A stretch of DNA of 41,908 nt from Cryomorphaceae bacterium (GCA_003566715.1 PXCF01000090.1:1-41908), one strand, 5' to 3'. Numbered from the stretch's first letter, positions 26,309 to 35,430 are shown. Notes: generated by a model from the sequence alone, not told the origin. Made by a program: numbers and translations.

Positions 26309-29290
26309 ATGAAGCGTGCATCTAAATACAAATCATTTGTTTACATGTTAAAAAAACTACCCTTCGCGATTGCGTGCTTAATCGGCACGTGTTCCTTTGC
26401 TCAAACGACTTACTTTCAACAGGAAGTCCATTACAGAATAACAGTCGCTTTAGATGATTCTTTACACTTTCTCAGGGGCGAAATTGAAATGGACTACCAC
26501 AACAATTCGCCGGACACATTAGATGAAATTTATATTCTCACCATGCCCAACGCCTATCAAAAAGGCACGGCACTGTACAATCAACTACTGATCAGCGGAC
26601 GGGTATCGTTGCTTTTGAACGACCCAAAGAACAGCGGCTTTTGTGATTCATTGGCGTTTTCACAAAACGGCGAATCTGTTGCTTATGAAAACATAGACAA
26701 CCAACCGGATGTGCAACGTTTAATATTGCGCACGCCCATAAAACCCGGCGAAAAAACCACCATAAAAACCCCTTTTCGGGTTAAAATTCCCAACGCAAAA
26801 ATTTCACGATTGGGCCACGTGAATCAAGATTATATGATTACCCAATGGTACCCCAAGCCAGCGGTTTATGACAAGAACGGCTGGCACCCTTACCCTTACC
26901 TAACCCAAGGTGAATTCTACAGTGAATTTGGGTCTTTTGATGTTTCTATTACGCTTCCTGAAAACTACTTTGTTGGCGCAACCGGCGTATTGCAAAACGA
27001 AGGTGAATGGGAACGCATCGCCGAACGAGAAGCGGCGACCAAAGATGGTTCATTTGACGGAAAAACGCCGCCATCTTCTGGCGTTTTGAAAACCTTACAG
27101 TACAAGCAAGACAATATTCACGACTTTGCTTTTTTTGCCTCGAAGTCTTTCTATATTGAAACCAAAGATTTCAACGTAGCCGACCGTACCATCAAGGCGA
27201 TGGCCATGTATCAACAAGCAAATAAGAAGATCTGGGAAAACAAAGGCGTTGATTATATCGTGAATGCCACGCAGTTTTACAGCAAAGAAGTGGGTGATTA
27301 TCCGTATGATTTCGTCACCGCTGTAGACGGCACCATTGCTGCAGGTGGCGGAATGGAATACCCCATGGTGACGGTGATTGGCTCTATGGGGTCTGGAAAA
27401 ATGTTGGACAAAGTGATTGCCCATGAAGTAGGACACAACTGGTTTTACGGGATTCTCGGGTCCGACGAAAGGCGCTACCCCTTTATGGACGAAGGCCTTA
27501 ACTCCCATGTTGAGTCGATGTACATGCAGCATTTTTATCCGGATGAAGATTTATTGGGCAACGCCAAAGTCTTTGGTTTAGACAAGTGGAAAGACAAAGA
27601 TCAATATTACCTCACCTACCGCATTAAAGGCGGTTGGAACGAAGACCAACCCATGAACGACCCATCAACCGCTTTTTCTGAAATTAATTATGGTTTGGTC
27701 GTTTACATGAAGTCTGCGGTTGCTTTTCAACATTTGCGGGGATATCTCGGAGAGATTGAGTTTTTAAAAGCCATGCACCACTATTACGACAAGTGGAAAT
27801 TCAAACACCCCGCGCCCGAAGATTTACGCGCAGCCTTTGAAGAGAGCACCGGAAAAGACCTCAGTTGGTTTTTCGAGGACGTCGTTGGAAGCACGAAGAA
27901 AGTGGACTACAAAATTGTGTCATCAAAAATAGAAGGCGATAAAGTGCAGGTAACGATACAAAATAAGGGGAACATCATCGCACCTCTACCGCTTACGTTT
28001 GCCAACGACACCACCATTTGGCGCGAAGGTTTTTCGGGAAAGAAGACGTTTGAATTTCCAGCTGAGTGGACGGAAAAGGTCATTCACAACAAAAACAACA
28101 ACTCACTTGACCTCGTGATCGAAAACGACGCGAGATCGGCCGTAAGGAAGCGCACCCTCAAATTCCTTCCGATGCTCGAGCACCGCGAAGAAAACCGACA
28201 ATTGCTGGTTCCCGTTTTAGGGTTCAATAGCGGCGATGCATTTTTCCTTGGATTGGGAATTCACAACCGCTCCATATTTGGTAAGAAGTTTGAATATTAC
28301 GTTGCGCCGGCATACGGGTTTTCATCCAATGGTTTGGTGGGATTGGCCGGAGTCAATTATCATTTTTTCACACCAAAAACCGCCGGACTAAGCCGCATTA
28401 GTCTCGAAACCGAAGCCAGTCGCTTTTTCACCACACGTGGCGATGCACCTTCCTTGTACAACCGCATCAATCCCAACCTCATCTTCCATTTGCGCACGAC
28501 CGACCACAGCAGCAATTTCAGTCACAAGGCCGGGATTCGTTTTCGCTTCATTGAGGCCATTGAGCAGTGGAATAACGAAAGTTCAGAAACCAGCCAATGG
28601 TACACCGCTAATGAGGCCTTTTACACCTTCAACAAGAGCAACTTCAATCGAACACATGACGGATACATCGGTGTGGAATGGATTCGCGACCTTTCAGTCA
28701 GTGGTCCGGAAAACAGCATTTCTTCCGAACTAATTTCAACGGCCAAGTTATTTGGAACCTACAACTACAAGCGGCGGTATTGGAAAGAGAAATATGTAAA
28801 AACCAGACTCTTTGCCGGTGCCATGCTTCCTACAGACAGAAATTCCCCGTATCACTTTCGCCTAAACGGCTGGGACGGACAGCAAGACTACCGTTTAGAT
28901 GAATTATTTTTTAGCCGCAGCGGAAACCATTCACAGTTCTTGGAAAACGAAGGCGGCTTTCTTGTGTTCACCCAACTTCAAGCACACAGTGTATTAACGT
29001 CGGGGCGTGTGTCGTTGGACTTGCCTTATATCCCGTTGAGCGTGTATGCGGAGGGAGCGGTGATGAATGATCAAACCAATCGTGGTGACCTCAATTGGAA
29101 CGCATACTTCTCATCGGGACTGATGCTGGAAATCATACCGGACGGCTTAGCTATTGGCATACCTATCATCAACGACAACCGACTGGAAGATCATGTAAGT
29201 GCCCTGCAACCCAAAATTTGGAACCGCGTGCGTTTTATGATAAACATCCGTGGTGCCAATCCGTACAGACTAATTCGCGATCTACTGTAA
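26309..29290 (+). CDS. M1-family metallopeptidase with barrel-like C-terminal region
   Basis: Zinc aminopeptidase family, exported. Signal peptide: a hydrophobic stretch ends at CSFAQ (residue 32); the ATG at 26345 (MLKKLPFAIA) is as good a start as 26309. The N-terminal beta domain runs to about 230; the catalytic domain has GGGMEYP (347-353, the GAMEN equivalent) and HEVGHNW with His372, Glu373 and His376, and the third zinc ligand Glu395 in MDEGLN, exactly 18 residues on. From about residue 630 the sequence changes to alternating aromatic strands (FFLGLGIHN, FEYYVAPAYGF, GVNYHFF), as in outer-membrane barrels. At 993 residues it is longer than soluble M1 enzymes. Outer-membrane tethering is an inference. 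Confidence 0.9.
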   Translation: MKRASKYKSFVYMLKKLPFAIACLIGTCSFAQTTYFQQEVHYRITVALDDSLHFLRGEIEMDYHNNSPDTLDEIYILTMPNAYQKGTALYNQLLISGRVSLLLNDPKNSGFCDSLAFSQNGESVAYENIDNQPDVQRLILRTPIKPGEKTTIKTPFRVKIPNAKISRLGHVNQDYMITQWYPKPAVYDKNGWHPYPYLTQGEFYSEFGSFDVSITLPENYFVGATGVLQNEGEWERIAEREAATKDGSFDGKTPPSSGVLKTLQYKQDNIHDFAFFASKSFYIETKDFNVADRTIKAMAMYQQANKKIWENKGVDYIVNATQFYSKEVGDYPYDFVTAVDGTIAAGGGMEYPMVTVIGSMGSGKMLDKVIAHEVGHNWFYGILGSDERRYPFMDEGLNSHVESMYMQHFYPDEDLLGNAKVFGLDKWKDKDQYYLTYRIKGGWNEDQPMNDPSTAFSEINYGLVVYMKSAVAFQHLRGYLGEIEFLKAMHHYYDKWKFKHPAPEDLRAAFEESTGKDLSWFFEDVVGSTKKVDYKIVSSKIEGDKVQVTIQNKGNIIAPLPLTFANDTTIWREGFSGKKTFEFPAEWTEKVIHNKNNNSLDLVIENDARSAVRKRTLKFLPMLEHREENRQLLVPVLGFNSGDAFFLGLGIHNRSIFGKKFEYYVAPAYGFSSNGLVGLAGVNYHFFTPKTAGLSRISLETEASRFFTTRGDAPSLYNRINPNLIFHLRTTDHSSNFSHKAGIRFRFIEAIEQWNNESSETSQWYTANEAFYTFNKSNFNRTHDGYIGVEWIRDLSVSGPENSISSELISTAKLFGTYNYKRRYWKEKYVKTRLFAGAMLPTDRNSPYHFRLNGWDGQQDYRLDELFFSRSGNHSQFLENEGGFLVFTQLQAHSVLTSGRVSLDLPYIPLSVYAEGAVMNDQTNRGDLNWNAYFSSGLMLEIIPDGLAIGIPIINDNRLEDHVSALQPKIWNRVRFMINIRGANPYRLIRDLL

Positions 29291-29433
29291 TTGGTCAGTT
29301 TTTTAACGCGCAATGGTTGCTCATAATCAATCAAGAGTTAATTTCATCCGTTAGGAAAGCGCAAACTATTCGAGGAAAAAGACTGAGAAGCCCTTTGTGG
29401 CTGAACTAGAAAGTTCGAGAGCAAGGCTTGCGA

Positions 29434-29451
29434 CCCCGATAGCTATCGGGG
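29434..29451. repeat. 18-bp perfect palindrome
   Basis: CCCCGATAGCTATCGGGG is self-complementary. It lies in the 248-bp gap between the M1 peptidase stop and tRNA-Arg, followed by GAAAAACAA rather than a T tract, so it is not a classical terminator in either direction. From memory, the core CCCGATAGCTATCGGG is frequent in some Bacteroidota genomes, which I cannot check here. The rest of the gap shows nothing I can name. Confidence 0.6.
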
Positions 29452-29538
29452 GAAAAACAAAGAGTTTACATTAGTAAATGATTTGTTTTTAAACTGAGCA
29501 TAAAGCAGCTATCAAGCTTTATAGACAGCCACTTATTG

Positions 29539-29610
29539 TGGCCCCGCTAGGAATCGAACCTAGATCTAAAGTTTAGGAAACTTCTATTCTATCCATTGAA
29601 CTACGGGGCC
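29539..29610 (-). tRNA. tRNA-Arg (anticodon CCT)
   Basis: Folding the minus strand gives acceptor GGCCCCG/CGGGGCC, D stem GTTC/GAAT, anticodon stem GAAGT/ACTTT with loop TTCCTAA (anticodon CCT, reading AGG), a 4-nt variable region, and T stem CTAGG/CCTAG with loop TTCGATT, then discriminator A. All arms pair. It is 72 nt and CCA is not encoded. An exact -7 box lies 14 bp upstream. Confidence 0.95.
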
Positions 29611-29623
29611 TAGAAACACGAGG

Positions 29624-29631
29624 CAAATATA
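29624..29631 (-). promoter_or_regulatory. -7 box for tRNA-Arg
   Basis: TATATTTG on the minus strand matches TAnnTTTG and would start transcription a few bases before the mature tRNA end at 29610. A TTG lies 14 bp upstream of it. Confidence 0.5.
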
Positions 29632-29646
29632 TTGGGAAGAAGCATC

Positions 29647-29677
29647 AAAAAAAAGCCCCACCAAATCGGCAGGGCTT
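29647..29677 (-). terminator. Terminator of the secreted esterase-like gene
   Basis: On the minus strand AAGCCC (29677-29672) pairs with GGGCTT (29658-29653) and is followed by a run of T to 29647. A second stem-loop, TGATGTCTG/CAGACATCA at 29700-29719, lies between it and the stop codon but has no T tract. Confidence 0.75.
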
Positions 29678-29734
29678 AAATTTTATATGGGTTGCGTAGT
29701 GATGTCTGCACAGACATCATGCAGCGTTTACCTG

Positions 29735-31348
29735 CTACTTCGCAACACTAACGCGCTCATTTACAACACCCTTATCGGTTTCTACACTTAGAATATAAAT
29801 ACCATTGGGCACTTGAGATACCGGCAACTCTTGTTGAGCGGTTCGGCTACCTTCCTCAGAGTAAACAATTTTACCACTGAGATCCATCAACTTTACTCTA
29901 ATAACTTGACGGTTTTGTCCTTCCAAGGATATGTGAATGCGATCACTGGCCGGATTGGGATATACCTTCATCAACGTATTGGCCTTTTGATTGACCTCAA
30001 TCACGTCTGAACCGAGATTTGGTGCATCGAGTACGCGCTTAATGCGGGGGATAACGAACTCAAAGATGGTATCGATATATGCTTTAGACTGGGCTACGTT
30101 GTTGGGGTTGGTCTCGTTGGCTCCGTTGGGATCAGCCGGATCCCACCAGTCCCAAGGGTTGGCATTGACCAAGAATGGTGCAGCGGGATTGGGAGGTGGT
30201 ATGTCAAAAGGTAAAATATGGTGGATACCAAAAGGATTATAGGAGGCGTCTCGCGCTTGGAGACTCAGCGGGTCGTTCCAATAAAACTGCAGCACATTGA
30301 GGTTGCGAAGTTGAGAGGCACGCGTAATGGCGGTCATACTACCGGCAACTTCAACCACATTAAAGAACTGTTGACCAATGGGCACGTTGACCATTCCCGC
30401 AACGAAGGGAGCAAAAAAGTCTTGTACCACGTGCACGGAAACCATCACCGGATCACCGGCTTCCAGCCAACTCTCATCACCCAATGCACCACCCAAATTA
30501 ATGGCCATGGCAAAATCAGATGAGACGCCGGGGAAGTTGACAAAGTTGCGTCCTTCACAAGTTAAGTCGACTTCGGGCAGACCCAGCGCAGTTGTATCGC
30601 CGGTTAGGCAAACTTCTCCACCAAAGCCCCACCAGTCACCTACAACAGCGGTGTCAACGTAGGGATCACCAGCATTTACTGGTTTCCCGTACAAGCCGGT
30701 AGAACTGGGATCTTCATACTGAAATTTATCGAAGTCGGCTACCTCGCTATACTTATCAAGCGTAGCGGCTGCAAATGTGATATAACCACCAGACCCCTGC
30801 CCCATCAAAATGATGCGTTCTTCATTGATGCCAAGAGGATTCCCTCCCATCAATGCATTCAAACGAAGCGCACGCACCAACGTACGCGCATCTTGGGTGG
30901 CCTTGTACACGGCCAATAAATTGGTTCCACGACGTTGATCCAAATCGGTACTATTGGCTAACCAACCTACGCGGTAAGTAGCCGATACAGCAACAAAGCC
31001 ACGCTTCGCAAAACGCTTACATATCTCTACAGCGGCACTATCGGTTCGCTCTCCAACCGGACCAGCCAAACCTTTAGGCAAAAAACTACCTGTGTGAAAA
31101 TAAACCACTACCGGACGATTGGTTTCTGTATCTACGGCCGGACTTGGCATGTAAACGTCCATAAAATTGGGTAACAGCTGAGGGCCACCAATACTAGCCG
31201 GAGCATACTCTTGCCAATTCAAGCCGTAAGGCTGATCAGCAATCTTCATAATTTCTGCGTCGGTAAATACTTCGTCGACGTAACGGGTTTGTGAATACCC
31301 TAGCATGGATACCATTGCCAAGGCACATACGAATAATTCTTTCCTCAT
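29735..31348 (-). CDS. T9SS-secreted alpha/beta-hydrolase (carboxylesterase-like), nucleophile position altered
   Basis: 537 residues. Signal peptide MRKELFVCALAMVSML ends at GYSQ. The body (about 60-400) follows the carboxylesterase pattern: MDVYMPSP, an oxyanion-type segment VVYFHTGSF and VSATYRVGW. At the nucleophile elbow, esterases have GQSAGG or GESAGG; here residues 183-188 are GQGSGG, so the Ser position is Gly185 and a Ser follows at 186. This may be a non-catalytic member or use the shifted Ser. The C-terminus is a T9SS type A sorting domain (VYPNPASDRIHI ... NGIYILSVETDKG), which directs export through the type IX system. The gene follows the TonB receptor but has its own full promoter. 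Confidence 0.87.
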   Translation of the reverse strand: MRKELFVCALAMVSMLGYSQTRYVDEVFTDAEIMKIADQPYGLNWQEYAPASIGGPQLLPNFMDVYMPSPAVDTETNRPVVVYFHTGSFLPKGLAGPVGERTDSAAVEICKRFAKRGFVAVSATYRVGWLANSTDLDQRRGTNLLAVYKATQDARTLVRALRLNALMGGNPLGINEERIILMGQGSGGYITFAAATLDKYSEVADFDKFQYEDPSSTGLYGKPVNAGDPYVDTAVVGDWWGFGGEVCLTGDTTALGLPEVDLTCEGRNFVNFPGVSSDFAMAINLGGALGDESWLEAGDPVMVSVHVVQDFFAPFVAGMVNVPIGQQFFNVVEVAGSMTAITRASQLRNLNVLQFYWNDPLSLQARDASYNPFGIHHILPFDIPPPNPAAPFLVNANPWDWWDPADPNGANETNPNNVAQSKAYIDTIFEFVIPRIKRVLDAPNLGSDVIEVNQKANTLMKVYPNPASDRIHISLEGQNRQVIRVKLMDLSGKIVYSEEGSRTAQQELPVSQVPNGIYILSVETDKGVVNERVSVAK

Positions 31349-31369
31349 TTCATTTAATTTAAATTATGT

Positions 31370-31398
31370 CAAAGTTAAGTTTTTTTTCGATATAACAA
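31370..31398 (-). promoter_or_regulatory. Promoter of the esterase-like gene
   Basis: On the minus strand, TTG (31398-31396), an 18-bp spacer and TAACTTTG (31377-31370) match both Bacteroidota elements exactly at good spacing, 21 bp before the start codon. This is the best promoter in the window. Confidence 0.7.
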
Positions 31399-31411
31399 AC
31401 ATTTGACTCAA

Positions 31412-34162
31412 TTATTTTCTTGCCATATCCCAAAGCCAGCTTACGTAAAGCAATCTTCCCACACGCGGACCGCCAAATACCTGAAAGGCCATGTTGTTTA
31501 GTACGTTGTTTCCACCTACCTTAATTGTACTATTCCACGAAGGTAAACGAATACTCATTTGCGCGTCAACCATGTCATAGGTATCAATAGAGCCGGTAAA
31601 CTGAGGGGAGCCTTCGAATAAGAAGCCCTCTATCCAGCGATAGTTGACGGCAAACCCCAAGTGTTTCAATCGCTTAATTTGAATACCTGAGCCACTGATA
31701 CCGACATTAAACTTATGTTCAGGGGTATTAAAAGCAGGAATAATGGGATCATCGGCGCCGGCATTTAATCTATTCCAACTATAATTTCCATTGAATGTGT
31801 AATTCTTGGCAAAAAAGTAATTGTATCCAAATGTAAATCCTTGGGTGGTCACTTGCTGCTCGGCATTGGCGGCAACCCGATACACCTGTGCACCGGTAAA
31901 TGGGTCGCCAAACAATTCGTTGTCCAAAAATATGTCTGCGCCAATGTTAAACCCAATAAAATTTTGGTAGAAACTGTAATAATAGTTCATGTCCAAATAA
32001 AGCTTATTCGCTATGGTGGTGCGGTACCCCACCTCGAGTGTTTGCACTTGCTCCGGCCTAACGGGCGCCACGTCATAATAATTCCACTCATGTGCTTCTC
32101 GTTCGGATCTTGTCTTACCCAAGTAATCCGTGATATCTTCAACCGGCACTAATGAGTCACGACCATTGAGATTACCAATGAGAATGGCTCTTCCTACATT
32201 ATAGTATAGGTATTGATCTTGCAGTGTTGGATTGCGAACAGCCGACGACAAGCTAAACCGAAGGGTATTTAAATGATCGATATTGTAAATCAAGGACACC
32301 GCCGGAGAGAAGTAATAACCGAAGTTCTCGTTTTTATCCACCCTCACGGTTCCGTTGAAGATAAGCAGCTCACCTTTGAGCTTCCTCGTATAACCGCCGT
32401 ACACGCCATATTCGTAATTGGAAAGACGAATACCTGCCGTATCTTCAAATATTGAACCCTGAGAGTTAGGTCGATACAATCGAGCATTACCTCCTACCGT
32501 AAACTTAGATCGATCGTCATCTAAATCAAAAACATACTCTCCGTGAATGTGATAAAGCGCGGATCTATCAAAGAATCGCGTTCCACCATCGGCGAAATCC
32601 AAATTGGTATAGTGGTTAAATAGTGAGTCGAACAACTGCGTACCCGGGCGGAGCTCTCCCAGGCCAAAGGCATTGGTTTGCTCCCTGGTGCGTTGATGCA
32701 GCTGCGCAAGCGCATCTCCATTTTGCGCCAAAAACGCATCGTACTGACTCATCCACAATTCGCGTTCGTTATTAAAGCTCGCCGTGGGAAAACCGGGCAA
32801 TTGACGCACTTCCTGACTGGGCCAGAGGTTTTCGTAAGTCGACCCCCAAAAGCGCTCTTCCAAAACGGCGTCCTGCATTTTCAATGCAGTAAAATACGCA
32901 TCATAGGTATTTCCCGCATCTTCATTGGTGGCGTAAGCTCTAAGGAAGTACTTGTTCTCCTTTCGCCACTCCAGGCGATTTTGAAAGAACATCAAATCGC
33001 GTAAACTGTAGCGGTTGTCTCCTTGATAGACGGTTGTTCCGTAACCAAAATTATTGGCCAATATCAACTCGGAATTATTGTTCAATCGGTAGTGAAATGC
33101 AGTGGCCAATTTGAGGTTTCTGGTGTCGTAATCCACCAAATCCACTTCTTTAATGCCATCGCGATAATACCTCCCCAAACCCGGATACGAGCGAACGGAA
33201 GGATTAGAAAAAGCGGTTTCGTCTCCGTAAATATTGACCGAATCAAATCCGCCGGGATTCTCAGGTCCATCCTGACTATCTTCCGTTGGGCCATAATTAT
33301 CGGCTACCCAATCATCTGCTTCTAAGTAATAGGCATTGATTTTCCATGCAAAGCGATCTTTGCCTTTTTTGTCTTTATACGCCCAGGCATGGCGAATAGA
33401 CAGCTCGCGTAAGTTTCGCTCGCCAACCTTCAGCATCCCCGAGGTCCCTTGAAATAGAAAAGGATCTTTGGTGGTCATAGATACCACCCCATTGAAAGCG
33501 GCCGGACCGTAAAAGGCTGAACTTGCACCGGCAATGATGTCCACGTTAACCAAATCCAACTCAGACGCGCCAACAAAATTCCCCAAAGAAAAATTGAGTC
33601 CGGGTGCTTGGTTATCGACGCCGTCTATGATTTGCAGCGAACGCACTGGCGACGTACTGTTGAAGCCTCGTGTATTGATGATCTTAAAGCCTATACTCGC
33701 ACTGGTAAGGTCCACCCCTTGTAAATTTCCGAGACTCTCGTAAAAACTTGCCGCTGGAGCTTCATTTATGGCCTTTACATCCAAGGCCACTACCGATAAA
33801 GCGCTTTCTTTTTGCTTTTTACTCAACCGCTGCTCCACCACTGTCACTTCGCCAAGCGTGGTTTTGTCCTCTTCCAGGCGAATCACATTCAATTCACCGG
33901 GCGAGAGCACCTTAATAACTTGGGTTTTACTCCCCATATAACTCACTTCCAATTCAACCGGATATGTAATATTTCGCGGATTTAGACGAAATTTCCCATT
34001 GATATCGGTAGAAATCCCATCAACAATACGGCCTGCTTGCTTGATCACTACATTCGCTCCAACTGCCGGTTGATTGTCGCGCAAATCGATAACTGTTCCC
34101 GATATCTGTGCGTTTACCATTTGCAACAACAAAACAAAACACAGTGTAAATATTACCCTCAT
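31412..34162 (-). CDS. TonB-dependent outer-membrane receptor
   Basis: 916 residues. Signal peptide ends at MVNAQ. A CarboxypepD_reg-like domain (about 20-95: ISGTVIDLRDNQPAVGANVVI) is followed by the plug (about 110-230, with IIDGVDNQAPG and GASSAFYGPAAFNGVV) and a 22-strand-type barrel to the C-terminus (last segment VGRLLYVSWLWDMARK). This architecture imports substrates too large for porins, energised by TonB-ExbBD. There is no SusD-like gene next to it. The secreted esterase-like gene follows directly. Transported substrate unknown. No clear -7 box was found upstream, but an inverted repeat is present. Confidence 0.93.
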   Translation of the reverse strand: MRVIFTLCFVLLLQMVNAQISGTVIDLRDNQPAVGANVVIKQAGRIVDGISTDINGKFRLNPRNITYPVELEVSYMGSKTQVIKVLSPGELNVIRLEEDKTTLGEVTVVEQRLSKKQKESALSVVALDVKAINEAPAASFYESLGNLQGVDLTSASIGFKIINTRGFNSTSPVRSLQIIDGVDNQAPGLNFSLGNFVGASELDLVNVDIIAGASSAFYGPAAFNGVVSMTTKDPFLFQGTSGMLKVGERNLRELSIRHAWAYKDKKGKDRFAWKINAYYLEADDWVADNYGPTEDSQDGPENPGGFDSVNIYGDETAFSNPSVRSYPGLGRYYRDGIKEVDLVDYDTRNLKLATAFHYRLNNNSELILANNFGYGTTVYQGDNRYSLRDLMFFQNRLEWRKENKYFLRAYATNEDAGNTYDAYFTALKMQDAVLEERFWGSTYENLWPSQEVRQLPGFPTASFNNERELWMSQYDAFLAQNGDALAQLHQRTREQTNAFGLGELRPGTQLFDSLFNHYTNLDFADGGTRFFDRSALYHIHGEYVFDLDDDRSKFTVGGNARLYRPNSQGSIFEDTAGIRLSNYEYGVYGGYTRKLKGELLIFNGTVRVDKNENFGYYFSPAVSLIYNIDHLNTLRFSLSSAVRNPTLQDQYLYYNVGRAILIGNLNGRDSLVPVEDITDYLGKTRSEREAHEWNYYDVAPVRPEQVQTLEVGYRTTIANKLYLDMNYYYSFYQNFIGFNIGADIFLDNELFGDPFTGAQVYRVAANAEQQVTTQGFTFGYNYFFAKNYTFNGNYSWNRLNAGADDPIIPAFNTPEHKFNVGISGSGIQIKRLKHLGFAVNYRWIEGFLFEGSPQFTGSIDTYDMVDAQMSIRLPSWNSTIKVGGNNVLNNMAFQVFGGPRVGRLLYVSWLWDMARK

Positions 34163-34242
34163 AAGCCTAACGTTCCTGATAGATCATCCAATTGTGCGCT
34201 AAAAAAGCACCTGTTACAACACCCTTAAAATAAAAGTCAATA

Positions 34243-34262
34243 TTATGAAAAACTTTTCATAA
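34243..34262. promoter_or_regulatory. Inverted repeat upstream of the TonB receptor
   Basis: TTATGAAAA and TTTTCATAA are exact complements separated by two bases, 80 bp before the receptor start. It could be an operator; being A/T-rich it could also be chance. Confidence 0.35.
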
Positions 34263-34270
34263 CCAAGCAC

Positions 34271-34299
34271 AAAAAAACCTCCCAAAGTTGAGAGGTTTT
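34271..34299 (-). terminator. Rho-independent terminator of fabI
   Basis: On the minus strand AAAACCTC (34299-34292) pairs with GAGGTTTT (34281-34274), continuing into a run of seven T. It lies 125 bp after the fabI stop. The stem is symmetrical, so it could also work on the plus strand. Confidence 0.7.
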
Positions 34300-34391
34300 A
34301 AAATCCGTCTGACGAGCCTATCGAAATGCTTCGTCAAGTGCCATTTTAAAAGAATGACTTCTACATCATCTAACTTCCTTCAGTCTGAAAA

Positions 34392-34419
34392 CGAAAATCA
34401 TCAATCTAAAATCACAAAT
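34392..34419. repeat. 7-bp-period array, CNNNAAT family (4 units)
   Basis: Units CGAAAAT, CATCAAT, CTAAAAT, CACAAAT lie end to end, next to the fabI stop codon (34424-34426). On the other strand the unit is ATTNNNG, the same pattern as in 38266-38300, including an identical CTAAAAT unit. Confidence 0.5.
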
Positions 34420-34423
34420 CAAA

Positions 34424-35242
34424 TCACTCCTTGCCTTTGATAAAGGCCTCCATCACAGCGTCACTCACACCCACGGAGGAGAAACCACCGTCGTGGAAAA
34501 GGTTTTGCATGGTGACTTTTCTCGTAAGGTCGGAGAACAAACTAATAACATAAGACGCGCAATCGTCGGCTGTGGCATTGCCCAGTGGCGATAACTCATC
34601 GGCATAGGAAATAAATCCGTCAAAGCCTTTCACGCCGCTTCCGGCAGTGGTTGGGGTCGGGCTCTGAGAGATGGTGTTCACGCGCACTTTTTTCTTCACG
34701 CCATAGTGATAGCCAAAACTACGCGCAATGGACTCAAGATACGCCTTGTTGTCGGCCATATCGTTGTAGTCGGGGAAGGTGCGTTGTGCAGCGATGTAGG
34801 TCAGCGCAACCACGCTGCCCCACTCGGCAATGGCATCTAATTTATAAGCCGTTTGTAGTGTTTTGTGGAAACTCACCGCCGAGACATCCCAGCCCTTGGC
34901 CAACCAGTCGTGATTGAGATCGGTGTAGTGCTTGCCTTTACGTACATTGACCGACATACCGATGGAGTGCAAAACGAAGTCGAGGGGCTTACCCAATATC
35001 TCTACGGCTTTGGTAAATAGGTTTTCTAAATCTTCCATAGAAGTGGCATCGGCAGGAATGATTTCCGAGCCGGTTTTTTCTGCCAACTGCTGGATGGCGC
35101 CCATTCGCATAGCCACCGGCGCATTGGTCAATACAAATTTTGCCCCGTGTGCATGCGCTTGCTCTGCCACTTTCCAGGCTATGGAGTTTTCGTCTAATGC
35201 ACCGAAAATGATGCCTACTTTTCCTTCTAATAGTGTACTCAT
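34424..35242 (-). CDS. fabI: Enoyl-[acyl-carrier-protein] reductase FabI
   Basis: NADH-dependent last step of the fatty-acid elongation cycle; cytoplasmic. 272 residues. SDR-type fold with the FabI cofactor motif GALDENSIAW (14-23) and the FabI catalytic pair Tyr-x6-Lys in DYNDMADNK, preceded by the other conserved Tyr in TYIAAQRTFP. HSIGMS is also typical. ATG start at 35242; the nearest -7-like sequence upstream, TATCTTTA, has one mismatch. A single-gene unit with a terminator downstream. Confidence 0.95.
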   Translation of the reverse strand: MSTLLEGKVGIIFGALDENSIAWKVAEQAHAHGAKFVLTNAPVAMRMGAIQQLAEKTGSEIIPADATSMEDLENLFTKAVEILGKPLDFVLHSIGMSVNVRKGKHYTDLNHDWLAKGWDVSAVSFHKTLQTAYKLDAIAEWGSVVALTYIAAQRTFPDYNDMADNKAYLESIARSFGYHYGVKKKVRVNTISQSPTPTTAGSGVKGFDGFISYADELSPLGNATADDCASYVISLFSDLTRKVTMQNLFHDGGFSSVGVSDAVMEAFIKGKE

Positions 35243-35324
35243 AATGGATAATATTTGCGGGTAAAGATAAGGTAATTAACCAAACCGTGAAGGATGGGAG
35301 TTTGGGGGGTTGGGGTTAGTCAGA

Positions 35325-35361
35325 TAGGTAATTATTGAGATACTTTACAATAAATTACCTA
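35325..35361. other. Strong stem-loop between parC and fabI
   Basis: TAGGTAATT (35325-35333) plus ATTG (35334-35337) pair with CAAT (35348-35351), a bulged A, and AATTACCTA (35353-35361): 13 pairs, one bulge and a 10-nt loop. No T tract follows on either strand. It could slow or protect the parC transcript end or be a binding site. Confidence 0.4.
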
Positions 35362-35430
35362 AAAATCGAAATTGGGTACATGTGTGGTGCGTGGTCAACT
35401 TTAATAGACGCGCAGAAATTATTTATGTTG

